From: Gonatopus flavifemur
Lineage: Eukaryota; Arthropoda; Insecta; Hymenoptera; Dryinidae
Assembly (NCBI GenBank): GCA_018340375.1
Contig: JAFFJZ010000001.1
Coordinates: 39,796,001-39,860,000 of the forward strand
Length of the DNA: 64,000 nucleotides
Direction: 5' to 3'
The notes under the pieces were generated by a model. The model was not told the DNA's origin, made no database searches, and saw only the letters and a program-made list of their open reading frames with translations. The translations under genes and the position numbers were made by a program. This document shows positions 1 through 13,000 of this stretch, in pieces. Every line of letters begins with the position of its first letter. The stretch's first letter is position 1.

Positions 1-870
1 TGTGGATTCACCTTTCGGGATATCTCAGGACTATCCAATTTGTACTAGGGTTTTCTTCAAAAATTATCCACAGAGAGAGCTCTTACGAATGACGTTGGAG
101 TATGAGAATTCTTTTAATTGGTATTGCAGAATTCTCTTTCTAGACTTCTGTTTAGAGGCCCAAAGAGATTTTGGAGATCACTCATTTTTAACTGGAAATA
201 ATCCACCGATGTCCATATCTCTATGCAAGATCAAACAATACATGGGTGCTTGATAATAAGCGACTCTGCGATCAAATTTCCAGGCAAAATGACGTCAAAA
301 TAATATAAATTCGAACGGAATAACCTTCCTACTTGGATATAAATCGTAGATTTTCATCCATTTCATCTGTTCTAAAATTGAAGAGATATCTATTCGAAAG
401 ATTCTAACGGTACAGCCCAATGAGATAGCGGCCGGGAGTTGGAAGGATGCGACAAGTAACGCTCTTGCTTGAAGAAGCGTTCATAAAAATTGACAAAACA
501 AAGGAAAATCATGCTTGAGTCACAAATGTGGAATCATGACAATAAATCTAACAAACTCCTCTCGCTTGAGTGGTACATTTGTAACCAACCATTCAACCTT
601 GTGTTTGGATGAAGAATGAAAATACTGCGCGAAGAGACTCTTCATAACACAGAAAGAACAATGAATAATATCAGAGATTTTCATCAAGAACAGCTTTCAA
701 TTTCTTTTTTTCATTGAAATACATGAAACTGTACCCTGTAAAAAGAGTGGTATCAAAACGGTGTCAGAATTAACACAGAATTGATACCACGCGGATTCTA
801 TAGAAGTTCACCCCAAAATCGGTGTCATGATAACACCAAACGGTGTGAGAATAACACAGTGAAAAGTAAA

Positions 871-1040
871 ACTTACTTCCATCCTGAAAATCAGCTGATT
901 TTAAGATGCAACCAAAACTAGCCTAGTTTTAATGAAAGTCAGCACCGAAAAAAAATACCGATACAATCGAAAAGACTGAACGTCAGTCGCCTTTTCAAGT
1001 GCGATGCAACCATATTCAGTCGGACTTTTTACCGCGAACA
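871..1040 (+). repeat. dispersed repeat, copy 1
   Basis: Shares ATCCTGAA.ATC.GCT, TTAAGATGCA, AAAACTAG, AGTCAGCACC and TACAATC.AA blocks in order with 27101-27275. The preceding 745-860 holds four micro-hairpins built of GGTGTCA / TAACACC words. Confidence 0.6.
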
Positions 1041-1165
1041 CCATGTGATATTAAAAAAATACGATTTGGTATGAATTTTTTCTAACACTGCCAATTTTTT
1101 AGTGTAAAGTGAATTTTTAAAGATCTAAATGAACATATCTTCCAATTGATGGCATTCCACTACTT

Positions 1166-1535
1166 CACGGAGAGAAAAAATTTGCTGACGCAGCAAATCG
1201 AGGTATTATATATAGAATAGCAAAATTTTTTGCTGACCTAGCTAAAAATTTGCTATAACAGCAATCGTGTCAGCTACGACAGCAATTTTTTAGCTGTGGC
1301 AGCAAAAAATGTTGGCTCCGCCAGCAAATTTTCAGTATTGTATATAGAATAGCAAACAAATTTTGCTGGGATAGCAAACATTTTTTGCTGCCACAGCTAA
1401 AAATTCGCTGTCGCAGCTAACAAGATTGCTGGAACAGCAAATAGTCTGCTGTCACAGCAAAAAATTTGCTGCTCTGGCAAAAGGAACCTAGCAAAAGTAG
1501 ATTTCGCTGCCACAGCGAATTCCTTTTTCTCCGTG
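1166..1535. mobile_element. AGCAAA-word MITE, 370 bp
   Basis: Ends CACGGAGAGAAAAAA and TTTTTCTCCGTG. The interior is saturated with TTTGCTG / CAGCAAA and AGCTAAAAA words in both orientations, and ATATAGAATAGCAAA occurs twice. Related shorter copies are at 32352-32467, 33258-33393 and 54846-54978. Confidence 0.75.
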
Positions 1536-2198
1536 TTGTTGGACTGGATGCTGTATATCACTTATTTTCACTCCTGAATACGAATAAAATTAAGATTCTA
1601 AGGGTTAAGTGGATACTAGCGACGCCATCGAGCCTCTGTTTCCATCGTATAGGCGTGTTTTTCTCTAACCAACGTGCTCGAATGGTAAACGCCGTGTGGA
1701 AAACAATGGTCCGGAGTCAGTCCTGCGGAAGGAGTTCCACAAGACCATTGCACCACGTATAGACGAATAGGGTCGGAATATAGGAAAGATCTCGGAATTT
1801 GGGACTCTCCCACATTCTTGCGAGACTACCGTAAAACCCTGTCAATCTGATGAAAATATGGAAGAAGTATGGAAAAATCTGAATTCCCATACTCTTTCCG
1901 AGATCGTCCTTGTATCTGTGCCCTATTCTTTCATATGTGTTGCAATGGTCTCGCCAGATTTTTCTGCCAGACTGATGCCAGACTTTTTCCACGTGGGTAG
2001 TAACTCCTTGAGAATATTCAAGAAACACTTCACGCATTATTTATCAATTCTTCTGACATAAATGGAGACAAATCTTAAGAATCCAGGAAAATTTCCACAC
2101 AGATTATTTTTGTATGGTTTCTATCATTCAATGATCGATTTTCGATCGAATACAACGGTTGGCCTGTGCATTTTCTGGTCCATTAAAATATGATCCAA

Positions 2199-2451
2199 CA
2201 CTGAGAGAAAAGGTCTGTTCAAATATTCGACAGCTAGGAAATCCAGTCACTGTAAGTAAAAATTTAGTTGTGCCTAGCTAAATTTCATTTGTCACGACTG
2301 AATTTTTTATTCCTATTGAATAAACCATTTTCTTAACATTTCAGACAGTTAGACTTTTATTTACCCCAACTAGAGTCTAGTCAGCGAGAATAAAAATCTA
2401 GCTCCGGCGACTAACATTAAGTTGTCTCAACTAGGTACCTTTCTCTCAGTG
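2199..2451 (+). mobile_element. CAACTAAA-word MITE, copy 1
   Basis: Ends CACTGAGAGAAAAGG and CTTTCTCTCAGTG; TA follows at 2452. Interior AATTTAGTTG, TAGCTAAATT, TTTTTATTCC and CAGACAGTTAGAC match 3101-3331 base for base over long stretches in the same orientation. Confidence 0.8.
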
Positions 2452-2560
2452 TAGAAGTATGTTTTTGCAGTATTTTTTTTTTATTTTGAGTTCATTCATC
2501 TTGATAATCCTATTCACCTTGTTTTCCGGTATCCTGAAAGGGAATGCTCAATCAATGATA

Positions 2561-2814
2561 CTAAAAAAAAATTTGGTTGATATATGCCCAACTAAAGATT
2601 TTTGGCAGCGTAACCAGAAATTTAGTGGATTCAACCAAAAAGATTCTACCGAATCACTTCTGGTCCAGCAAATGTGATTTGGTAACATGATTCGCTTAGC
2701 GCAGCTAAATTTTGATGATACTTACTAAATTTTTAGTTATACCAACTGAAACTTTTGATTGAGCGTACAATAACATAATGTTTCAATAGGGACAACAAAA
2801 CCGTTTTCTCAGTG
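2561..2814. mobile_element. MITE related to the one at 37336-37867
   Basis: Ends in CCGTTTTCTCAGTG followed by TA. It shares the order of blocks TTGATATATGC, CCAACTAAAG, CACTTCTGGTC-like, ATGATTTGGTAA and TTTAGT with 37336-37567. The left end is degenerate (TA then CTAAAAAAAAATTTGG). Confidence 0.6.
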
Positions 2815-3100
2815 TACTGTGATATATTTAGAAAAAATCATAATAGTGAAAATTTATTCCTTTCGATTCGTTTAGGATGATGAAAAAGTCGCACATCGAC
2901 CATAAAGTTACCAAATTCGATATTTTATTTCCAAAATACAACCCTGCCTGCCCTGGAAAATTCCTGCCTGACTTTGATCGGTTTTGCCACGCAAAATGTT
3001 GTCAAAAACTGGTAAACTTTTCAATCTACTTTTGTCTGGCATCTCAAATTCGGAAGATCGCGAGACATACCCACAAAAATTCCATAACCGATTCTACTTG

Positions 3101-3331
3101 CACTAAGCAAAAGGGTTTAGCTAAATATCAAACGGTTAGGAAATTTAGTCCTTGTCAATAAAAATTGAGTTGAACCAAATAAATTGTATTCGTTACAGCT
3201 AAATTTTTTATTCCTCTCGAATAAATCGTTTTATTCCTATTCCAGACAACTGGACTTTAATTTACGCCAACTAAAATTTAGCTGGGATCACTCAATTCTA
3301 GTTGCCGCAGCTAGGTAGATTTCTCTCAGTG
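3101..3331 (+). mobile_element. CAACTAAA-word MITE, copy 2
   Basis: Starts CACTAAGCAAAAGGGTTTAG and ends ATTTCTCTCAGTG. It shares TTTTTTATTCC, CCAGACAACTGGAC and GCAGCTAGGTAG with copies at 2199-2451 and, inverted, 54046-54276. Confidence 0.8.
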
Positions 3332-3789
3332 TGATGTTGGTGGCTTGGGCAATCAAATTCTTCACAATGTCAAGATTAATTGAAATTCTCTTGTATGTTG
3401 AGAACCAAAAGTTACCTAAATTTATGTGGCGAACCAATTTCTAATTTATGTATACTTATGAAATCCATTATGAATTCATCTATAAATTTATAAGTTCACC
3501 AGATTTTTATCACAACGTTCATGATGAATCGCCGTCAAAATATGAGGATAAAAATTTTGTATTCATGCATACGTCGTTTACTCCTCAGCCATGCATCGGA
3601 AATTTCCCACATCAACTCGATTAGATAATTCTTTTCTGCCTTCGACCAAAGTCTGGCGGATTTTCTACCTGTTCATAAAAACAGTTCCAACTGCCTTTTA
3701 TACTCGATTAGAATCTGTGGAAAAATATTTCCTCTCAGTCATTCAGGTCGAGTCTCCAAATCAGGAATATCAAACAGAATGAGTTGCAG

Positions 3790-4022
3790 GACTTGTGTTT
3801 GTTTTTTTGAAGTCTCAAACCAAGTTTTCTTGTTGCAACATTACTTTGGTACTCAATTAAAAAAAAATGCCCAATCCTTGTAACAAATGTTCTTGATGCT
3901 CCAACAAAATATTTTTGTAAGAAATTTTGTTGCAACTACAAAAACTCGGTCCAAGTAACAAAAAGCTTTGGTTGTTGAAATATCAATCCAAATATTTTGT
4001 TGTTACAACAAAAAGTTTCTAT
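3790..4022. repeat. TTGTTGCAACA-word repeat
   Basis: TCTTGTTGCAACATTACTTT, AACAAATGTTCTTG, CCAACAAAATATTTTTGT, TTTTGTTGCAACTAC, AAGTAACAAAAAG and TTTTGTTGTTACAACAAAAA follow one another, mixing both orientations. MITE-like, ends unclear. Confidence 0.5.
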
Positions 4023-5089
4023 GGATATAACCAGAGATCTTCACGTTCGAGATAATAGATGGGAATAAATGAAAAATTTAACAGTTTTTTGACGGATTTT
4101 CAGAGTTGAAAGTTTTTCAAGATCTGGTAAAACTTTTCGGCTGATTCTGATAGCCATTTTAACAGGAATGGATAAATCAATTAATTCCACTTCAGCTATC
4201 GTATCTTTTTCATTAGTGGAAGGTCAAGATCTTGAATTGCTTTCATGTAACATAAAGTCATGATCCTTTCATCTTCGTAATGTCATAACAAATTGTATCA
4301 TTGTTAAATAGCCAGTATACAATACAGTTATATCACACCTGTTATATAGCCAGAATACTGTGTTGGATAAAAAAATGATTATTCATCTACTCAATCAATT
4401 GATATTAATGAAATTCTAAAAATTATCAGACATTCGTATCCTCTTGTTCTATTGAAGTTACTAGATAAATTCAATGAAACATGTTTTTCCACGTGAGAAA
4501 ACAAGAGATAACTCAATTATAATGCTAAGGGAATAGATAAGTGTGTAAATGAACTCTTACATCAAATTGAATTTCTGATACAGTATTATAAGATAATTTT
4601 TAACAAAATGATATCCAGGACAAGAGAACGCATTGACAACCTCATTTATATACGATTTAACATGAACATCCCTTAAATTCTATTAGATTATTTTGAAAAT
4701 TTATTTCATTTTCATCAAAAAACCTCATGTGTTTTTTTTAATTTCACTTGCCAGGTTGGCACAAAAGTTTGCTTTGGAAATGCAGCTGCATTTTCCAGAC
4801 CTTTAAAATTTACCATAACATCTCGAAGATGAATTGAAAATTGAAAAAATTCATTGTTTTCTTTCATAATCAATCTTCAAACATTCGAAATTCATCGAAG
4901 AAATAAACTTTCATAGTTCCCAAACATTCGTCTCATCAAATGGGTTCCTTTTTTTAATAGACATACAAAACACTCACTCAATGGATTTCCAATTTGAATT
5001 CCATTCTTTGTAGCAATGTTATCGATTTCACGTCATGTTGTCTTGATGACAATTCAATGATCGGCACTAGTACATAAATACCATGGATA

Positions 5090-5310
5090 TTGTGGGAAAG
5101 CGATGAAGGAAATAAAAAATCACACACTGCCACCGAACGGGTCGCCCGACTAGTCAACACGGACCGATTGGAAGTCAGTAGCAGCTTCGAAGCACAAAAC
5201 CGATGCACCGACGTTCGGCTCCATCGGCGGAATGAACCGAAGAGCCAAGTGCTGGTCGTTCACCAGAAAACCAGGGAAGAATCTATTCCACGTTTGTGCC
5301 CTCTTTACTG
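5090..5310. other. GC-richer island, possible exon or UTR
   Basis: Distinctly GC-richer than both flanks and open on both strands. Plus: RLVNTDRLEVSSSFEAQNRC within 84 codons. Minus: about 54 codons with FIPPMEPNVGASVLCFEAA from a ttcttactag acceptor-like site. No family recognised, so strand and status are open. Confidence 0.25.
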
Positions 5311-5344
5311 CCCTAGTAAGAATGAATCATATAAGAACATATAA

Positions 5345-5640
5345 GAATCATACGTGATCCCTACAAAATCCATATATGGCCCATATATAATTCATATGTA
5401 ATCCATATATGACCCATGAATGCAAGATTTTTCACATATGTAAAAAAATTCTGCCATATATGAAATATTCTCCATACATGGATCATATATGCATTATGAG
5501 TATATGGATCATGTACGGTCATATATGGATTGATATGGATTATATATGATTCCACACGTTTTCATGCATGGTCCATATATGGATTACATATGTATTATGT
5601 CTGGATTATACATGGGTCATATATGTTTACTTTTCACTAG
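5345..5640. repeat. CATATATGG-word array
   Basis: About twenty variants of CATATATGG / CCATATATG with ATTA or GATC spacers in irregular order. A 64-codon ORF on the minus strand reads this array and is not a gene. Confidence 0.7.
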
Positions 5641-6097
5641 GGTGGTCCAGATTTCCGGGTTTTCCTTTTGAAAACATGAAACATTATTTTTCTTCCAAAA
5701 AGTTGTCTCTATCCTTACGAAATTTCTACCCCTCTGTTCACTTCTTTCAGAAAACATGGACAAAGTATGGAGTTTTTTGCAAGTAGAAGAAACAGCAAGA
5801 CAAAAACAACGGAATGTTAACGAAATTCATTTGAAGTTGCTTCTCGCTGAGGTAATGAATTGATTCAAAAAATAACTTTTGTTGTAATAAGAAAAAGAGA
5901 ATCTCGAATTCATATATTTCCATTCTTTGATACAGAAATATCATTCGTTATCTTCAATATTTTTAATATTTATGGATCACTCTTTTCTAACGGCTGTAAA
6001 GGTATCTTGAAGAGATCTAAGAAATTTTAGATTTTTATTTGAAAAAATATTTATTGAATAATCTGAGATTGATAAATCATTGAGATCAATTTTCTCT

Positions 6098-6336
6098 ACC
6101 CCGAGTCGAAAAATTTGGAGTTTTCAGACTGATTTTGTCCTGATTGTTGAATAATGCGGATAAAAACAGTACTTTTTCTGAATTTCTCCTCCAACGAGGG
6201 AAAGCGATTGAGGAGAAATTCAGAATAGAATCATGAAAAAATACTGTTTTTATCCGCATTATTCAACAATCAAGACAAAATCAGTCTAAAAACGAAATAT
6301 GAGGACACAAACTGTTCAAATTTTTCGACCTGGAAC
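6098..6336. mobile_element. CCCGAGTC-ended MITE, GTTGAATA subfamily
   Basis: Left CCCCGAGTCGAAAAATTTG and right CAAATTTTTCGACCTGG. Long arms share ACTGATTTTGTC, TGATTGTTGAATAATGCGG, ATAAAAACAGTA and GAATTTCTCCTC. A diverged copy lies at 63199-63472. Confidence 0.85.
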
Positions 6337-6708
6337 CCGCCTATGTGGAGAAACAATAAAAAGTACCCTACAATCTTGAAAATTTTGGTGTTATGTTCTT
6401 ACGTGCAGGAACTTGAATCACTTTTATATGACTAAGAAGGCTGCATTATAGAGGTGCACTCGAGACTCTTGGGTAAAACCAACAAAACTCACTTTCTCCA
6501 GTTCTAATGCAAGATTCGTTGGGTCGATGTACAAATTTTTGAAGAATGATATGTGAGAAAATGTTTGGGAACATTTTTTGGATCCTCAACACTGAGGTTT
6601 ATTCAAAACTGTTGTAGTCTCGAAAAAGGTCTTGTCTTGTCTTGTCTTGGTCTTGAGTGTAGAAAATATGCTTTTTGTCCTGGATACAATCAATTTTATG
6701 CTCTCATA

Positions 6709-6910
6709 CACAGTAAAAAATTTTTCGTCATTATGCGAAGTGTTAAACTTTGTGTGTAGAATATTTAACATTCTAGAGTGTCGATTCAACACAATCGTTG
6801 TTAACGCAAACAAAAAAAACACGATCAGGTTGAATCAACACTCTAGAATGTTGAATATTCTACACACAACTTTTAACACTTTACACAATGACGAAAAATT
6901 TTTTACTGTG
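6709..6910. mobile_element. palindromic MITE, TA-flanked, 202 bp
   Basis: CACAGTAAAAAATTTTTCGTC is mirrored by GACGAAAAATTTTTTACTGTG. Both arms continue inward (AGTGTTAAA, ATTCTAGAGTGT) almost to the centre. TA occurs at 6707-6708 and 6911-6912. Confidence 0.85.
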
Positions 6911-6999
6911 TACATGTTATTGCCAACTATAACACACTTACACTTGACTTGATGTAAAAATTTGTCTTCGAAGATCGTAAAATTGAATGATATTTACTA

Positions 7000-9120
7000 G
7001 TTTTGAATTTTGCTCAAGAGTCTCTAGCTGCATAGTTCAGAGCCTCCCCCTTAGCTATTGAAACAATAAAAAAATGTTACAATTCGTCACATTCGAGCGA
7101 TAGCTTGTCAAGAATAGTGCGGAGTATTATACAAACGTTTTCTTCGGGAGAAGATTTGGACACATCCCGATTAACAAATTCAAGTGAGTGGCAGTAAAAC
7201 ATACAAAGAATCGTCCCTTTCAACATTGGATAGATAGTTTTTTGATATGCGCTGGTATAATCTTTCTAATTCATTATGAAGGCGATCTGGTTTGAACGAA
7301 TAGACTATATCGAATAGATTGTTAAAGCTCCCTAGGTCTTTAAGTAATTTAACACTGCTCTTATTTGGAGCGAAGTTTTTCTATCGATTGAGCATATCGC
7401 ATGAACTGTATATCCCCTATGGATTAAATTAATGAATTGGAACGTAAATAAAATAGGGTGAAGTGGGCAAACATCAATGTGTACAGCAACATTTTGCTAA
7501 AAAAAATGATTCGTGTACGAGTGAAAAATTCTAAAAGAAATTCAAAACAACCATAGGAAAAAGGAATCACGGTTTGATTGATCTTTTGAACCTCAGATCT
7601 TCGAACACAATTGATTCTTTTTTATGTAAAACAATTCCTCTTTTTCACAAATTTAATCTAAATATTGACATGAATTGGATAAACATGAACATACATATAT
7701 ATATATTCTTTTTTTTATGAAAAAAAGGATCCCGTCAATGCACCATATCATTGCTAAAACTTTTCCCTAAAATTGCCTCTTTTTACGTTGAGATACGTGG
7801 AGAATAAGAACAATTATGACATACTGCACTTACTTATCTGAAGATAGAAATTTCAGTTCAAGTATTCAAATATCAATATATAAACATTTCTCACGTACGT
7901 CAACGCTGACAATAGAATATAGTTTCATGTAAAGCTGATTGCCAAATCTTGGGAATCTATGTAAAGTGAATGTTGACCAAAACATGACCAAATGCTGAAC
8001 TATTATTGGTAATTATAGTGAATTGTTCTCATCAATCTACGATTCCTTCAATATTTATTCAAGCCTAAGGTGAGCTATTGCCAATCCTCGGTCCAATATA
8101 GGCTGAATAAAATGGATAAGTTTTGCACTAAGCATTTACAATAACTATACATTATGAAATATAATCGGTTCCTATATGCTGCAACTGGAAAATTGCGGTG
8201 GTGGTATAGGAAATCAACTTCCGGGACATGTGTATGAAATTCAACATGAGAATTCCGAACTTCATAGGATTTCTATCAACTTCTACAATAAATTGTCGGT
8301 CAAGTACGGAAACTTCCTAACGCATGTATGTATTAATTACTTCTCAATGTGAATGTGAGCTTTTCTATACACACGTTTCACAGTGTAAGTTCAATTTCGA
8401 ATGCAATCGTTGGTCTTGGTCCAAACTTGGTCCACTGTTTTGATAGTATTGGTTCTAGGTTGGGGGAAAAAATTGGCCAAACGTGAAATAATCTTCTCAT
8501 TTCATAGCCACGTGATATTAATGTCGAGGATTGCTCAATATTGAGCTACATTCCACGGTCATTCAAAAAGACAATAATGAAATAATAAAATTTCCCTGAA
8601 TTGGTTGGATTTGTAACAAGAAATCATTCGAGAATCACGCAATTATAATAACAATTTCTGTCTCGTCTCGATTGGAATAACAATCACGGTAATTCTGGAT
8701 CATTGTAAAACATATCTCTTCAAATTCTTTGAAACTTTTTATGCAATATTTCAGAGAATACTGGGAGATACTTTCAGAAAATCTTGAGGATCTTTCAGAG
8801 TTGCATAAGACATCTAAAATTCTTTGAAATATCTCTCAAAACGCTCCGGAAAAATTTTTTCCGGTTGGAAAAGTTGGTATACGAATTGTTATCTCATTGA
8901 ATAATACTTTCCATGGATACATTGATTTTTCATATATGTGGAAAATTCATCAAACATAATTGGAAATCAATGAACTATTAATAATCAATCCTGCTGTATG
9001 CATGTCATATGATTTATCATAAAAATTATTGGTCGCAGGTGCACAAACATTTCGATACATCGCTGAACTTGTGATGCACCGGCGTAGCAAAATTCGTTGA
9101 AATTCTATCTTCTATCATTT
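7000..9120. other. no gene seen
   Basis: AT-rich DNA with no supportable ORF. Weak TTGGTC and CTTTGAAA-type words recur at 8400-8470 and 8700-8850. Confidence 0.5.
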
Positions 9121-9159
9121 TTTTCAAAACATTGTGTAACCGTTGAAAATTATTAATCC

Positions 9160-9480
9160 AATGATGCAATGAAAGAATTGAAGAATCATTCTCTTTTCAA
9201 TCAACAGGGAAGAGAGAAGGAGAGTAAGAGAGAGGAGAACATAAAAAAGCAACAGAATCCAACATGTTATGAGCCTTGTAATATGGGTCGATACTTTTGT
9301 TCTCGGTGCATTCTCGGTACACTTGCACTGATGTGCGAGTTCACTTGTACCGCCGGAGATGGACCGTGGGGAAGAGAGGGCCAACCAAGGACGTTCCGTG
9401 TTTACATCACTATATATATACATATATGTATATATGAGATCAAGGAAGGCAACTACTCGAGTAACGATGGTGAACACGTT
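9160..9480. other. GC-richer block followed by TATATA tract
   Basis: A purine-rich tract (AGAGAGAAGGAGAGTAAGAG at 9212) leads into a GC-rich stretch at 9285-9400, then an alternating TATATA run at 9411-9437. Three overlapping ORFs of about 110 codons on both strands look like composition effects. Could be a promoter, UTR or non-coding exon. Confidence 0.2.
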
Positions 9481-10051
9481 TGGAATTGTGAATGGAATTG
9501 AAATTCTCCCCGAAGTTACTAGGATTGTGACGCAAGTAGTGTACTTATGTGGGTGGTTACGAATAGTAGCGAATACCGATATCGTACTATCTTTTCAAAT
9601 AAAGGTATCGAGTATTAAATATCGTTGCCGTTCCGCAATTAACATTCGTATTCCTGCCTTGGAAACCTACGTACTTCGAGTCAATCCTATTTTTATGATT
9701 ATTCGCTATAAATAGGAGTTCATATACACCCACTCTCCCATTCCGAATAATACGATTTTCTATACGTTCGTGAAACTGACACATGCTCAGCCAATTCTAC
9801 AAATTTCTGTGGAGGGATTCAATGAAATGAGTATCGTAGATGAGTATATGGGTCAGTTGAAACACTCTATCTTCCTACAGGAATTGAACAGAGTTCAGAA
9901 TTGCCAATAGTTGATTTTTCATAAACTGTTTGACAAAAATTGATAGGAATTTGGAACTGAACTGAAGAAAAAACCCAGCAGGGTGTATTAGTTACGTGAA
10001 TAAATTTTTTTAGTTGAACCCCGTCAAGAAATAGTCATAGGATTTATTCTT

Positions 10052-10245
10052 CACTGAGGAAACAGATATCTTGAAAAATACCATAATTTCTTGGACTTTT
10101 TGAAACAAGTATGATACCTTCCGTATAAAAGTCCAAGACATTATGGTACTTTTAGAGGTTTTTTCAGGTAAATATTTAGACTCGGTCAGACCAGCGCAGA
10201 AAATCCATAAATTATGGTACTTTTTAAGATACCTTTTTCTCCGTG
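10052..10245. mobile_element. 267-bp palindrome family, copy with left-arm deletion
   Basis: Starts CACTGAGGAAACAGATATC and ends CTTTTTCTCCGTG. It shares ACCATAATT, TCTTGGACTTTT and CATTATGGTACTTTTAGAGG with 42410-42676 and 43975-44241. The left arm lacks the roughly 50-base block with GGCGTTGGTCTGACCCGAG, so this copy is 194 bp. Confidence 0.85.
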
Positions 10246-10787
10246 TTGTGATCCTTCGCGCAGAAAAGTTTTTCCTGCCCATTTCCATAAACTTGCAAAA
10301 TTTCTTCATTGTTTTCCATGTTCTGAGGGAAAAGCAGGGAAGAGAATAAGAAAATTTTGCATGAATGAGGAAAACTTGTCTGAATGTTAGTGTGCTGTTA
10401 TCATTCGAGAGGTTCAAGGTGCGACTGCCACTTCCTTTTTTCCTTGAACATTGCTGGAAAGTAGGTTTATTCCACATTTCTCTGTTGAACATTCCTCGTG
10501 AGGAACGATAAACTTGCTTCCTCGCCATGAAATCAGAGCTCAGGTAGAAATATTCTATTAAATCCTATTACGAATTGTGACATTTCTGATTGAATATCAT
10601 TGAGTTCATTGAAACCTATTTATGTTCCCATTTGTCAATGTGATTTGACAGACTATTTGTGACAGGGAGAAAGCTTTGCGATCGTATATGAGGAGTGAGA
10701 AATTTGTCATGTTTAAAATGACAATTTCTTGGGCTTGAATGCTTCTCAGAACTCGTGGAACAATTTTGATTCTACCCGGAAGTACCA

Positions 10788-10979
10788 ACCCGAGTCGAAA
10801 AATTTAAACCTGATTTCGAACTATTCAAAGACTGATCTTACCCGTTTGAACAGTATGACATGAGGATCGATGAGAACCTGTTTTGATCCGTAATGTGCAA
10901 CGAATACGCATTCTGTCAGGTCGAATTTTAAAACCTGATATAGCTCTATTTTTCCTTCACCCTTATTTTGACCTGGTTA
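10788..10979. mobile_element. CCCGAGTC-ended MITE, AACCTGAT-word subfamily
   Basis: Starts ACCCGAGTCGAAAAATTTAA and ends TTTTGACCTGGTTA. The word AACCTGAT or its complement recurs (AAACCTGATTT, GTCAGGTCG, AAACCTGATAT). Sisters are at 14105-14343 and 44502-44733. Confidence 0.7.
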
Positions 10980-11401
10980 TGGAATTTTGTGAATTCTATT
11001 TAGAAAATACCAGCAGCGAGATACCTGCTAAATTTAATTTGAAAAATGATTGAAAAATAATGATATACAGAGTGCCCCATTTTAAATACCGAGGGCTTAT
11101 ATCTCCCAAAGTAATGGGGCTGGAGAAAAAATCCTCGGGAGAAAGTTGCAGGGTTATGAGGGACACATTTGATGATAACCTCGATTTCGACCCCAGACTC
11201 CATCTGCAAGGTCATTTTGAGGTCAACTTGTGTTTTTCAAACGGAACCCCCTATTTTTGACTACATCCTTGGAATGTACGTTGAAAACCAAGAAACTTTT
11301 GTCTGAACTAGTTTCCTGAAATTTGCGAAGACGGCGGTCTAATCGATAAAGAAAGAAAGGAGATTCAAGAAACACTCTTGCTGCTTTCTGTGCGGAACAA
11401 T

Positions 11402-12580
11402 CCCAGCAAACATTGCACTGATGGCCCTGTACTGGGTCTTCAATAAATGCCAGCAATAGCTTTGATGGTCCTCCATTGGCAGCCTTTGATGGCCCAGCGC
11501 GTATATGTCCCACCGGCCAGCATTCGGCCACATAACATTAACCGTATGCCTTCATTGAATCACCAAACTTGATCCACTGATTGAATATGAATGTCAAGAC
11601 ACGAATTCATTGTGAATTCAATATTATTTTGAACAAGAATCAAAAACGATGAATTTATTGAAGACTATAAAATGAAAAAAAAAAAATTTATTGGATGATA
11701 GGTATTCATTCCACAATGATTTTCTTATCCTCAAACATGTCGTTGTAACCCAACGCGAAAGAATCCTGAGAAATTCTTTGTGCCCACGGTCATCCATCCA
11801 AACTTCTACCGCTCCTGGGAATGATGCACATTCATAATCACGTTCAGAAGTCGTGGACGCGCTGCTCCCAGTCCTTCGCTCTCGTTGAAGCACTAATTTG
11901 CGTTGTAGGGAATAAAAAATTATTGAAAATATATCCTGATCATAAATAAACGGTACTTGAAACCACACGCTGATTCATTCCTACTTTTACACTGAATCAA
12001 ATGTTGGAAAGAATATCTTCATCACGAACAAGTTTTTTGTTGGGTAAAGACGTCTATACTACTCAAAGTTTAATGAAATGTTCTCATGTGTTGTTACTGA
12101 ATAGTGAATCACGTAACCTAATCACTTTGTTTATTCACATCACCTCACAATATATTCCAATAAAATAAAACCTGCATGATTCACTCGATACACGATATTA
12201 GGTATGATTTTATTTTCAATTTAAAATATAGAAATTCATTCTCGAATGAATGGAGAATTCTCATGAAATATTAATTTAATGGGACGAGTTTGATCATCTA
12301 TTAAAAGACCAATAACAATAAAGTTCATAAGAATCGCAACAGATGGCAGTACGATAATACGGGGAGCCATTATTGGCAACATATCGGGTCATTACAATTC
12401 TGCCGTAATTTCCTGGCATCAGAAATAAACGTGATGCCATTATTGGCCCTTCGATGGAGAACAATTACCGAGTGTCATTGCACATCCTGTAAAGGCCCAA
12501 TACATATTCACCAATGCCAGCATTTCACCGGCACTGCCAATGTTGGTCCTTCAAAGAACCTGACCACAGTGTTTGCTGGG
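11402..12580. repeat. inner inverted pair, CCCAGCAAAC ends
   Basis: TCCCAGCAAACATTGCACTG at the left faces ACAGTGTTTGCTGGG at the right. Words such as CCAATAATGGC, GGCCCAAT and ATTGGCA cluster near each end. It may be an element nested in the 11066-13366 structure. The middle (11530-12360) shows nothing I can assign. Confidence 0.45.
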
Positions 12581-12658
12581 ATACTTATCTTTTCAGTTTT
12601 TTCTCCTCAACAGGGCCGTGTATGTATCGCAAATGAAGGTAACGTATTTGAGCATTTA

Positions 12659-12764
12659 ATCCCTAACAGCACATCCACCGATTTCTACGTCGCATCTCCG
12701 TGGAGGCAACGTAGAAATGTCCGGTGTTGTACGGGTGAATTCACGAGATGATTGGATCAGGGAA
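12659..12764. repeat. short palindrome inside the 2.3-kb structure
   Basis: CACCGATTTCTACGTCGC faces GCAACGTAGAAATGTCCGGTG; CCCTAACAGCAC faces a less good right end with CAGGGA. MITE-like but small. Confidence 0.4.
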
Positions 12765-12941
12765 TTATCACTCAATTACGGAAACCGACTATTCCCAAAA
12801 CTCACAGACACATACCTCTCTAGTCGAAATAATCGGCCCTTTACAGGGCCACAGTGATGTGCAAAGTCCGATTGCGCAACCTCCTCTTGGTGCACATTAG
12901 GCAACGCTAATGCCGACGGCAGTTCCCCGAAGATTGGGAAC

Positions 12942-13000
12942 CAGGGTCGGATTAGGGCAGGTGGGGGCCAATGGGGCCATTGGCCCTTAATCCGACCCTG
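12942..13000. mobile_element. 59-bp hAT-like mini-palindrome
   Basis: Starts CAGGGTCGGATTA and ends TAATCCGACCCTG, with ATGGGGCCATTGG at the centre. The flanks TTGGGAAC and TTGGGAAG match at 7 of 8 positions, as an 8-bp hAT duplication would. It lies inside the 11.07-13.37 kb structure. Confidence 0.7.

Noticed and set aside
2..253. 83-codon plus ORF at the left edge, possibly the end of a gene outside the window
   Set aside because: No acceptor, domain or composition change supports it, and ORFs of this size are common by chance here.
5361..5555. 64-codon minus ORF rich in HIW/YMG repeats
   Set aside because: A direct translation of the CATATATGG word array.
10010..10528. 172-codon minus ORF
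   Set aside because: The C-terminal half reads through the MITE at 10052-10245. The rest has no motif or splice support.
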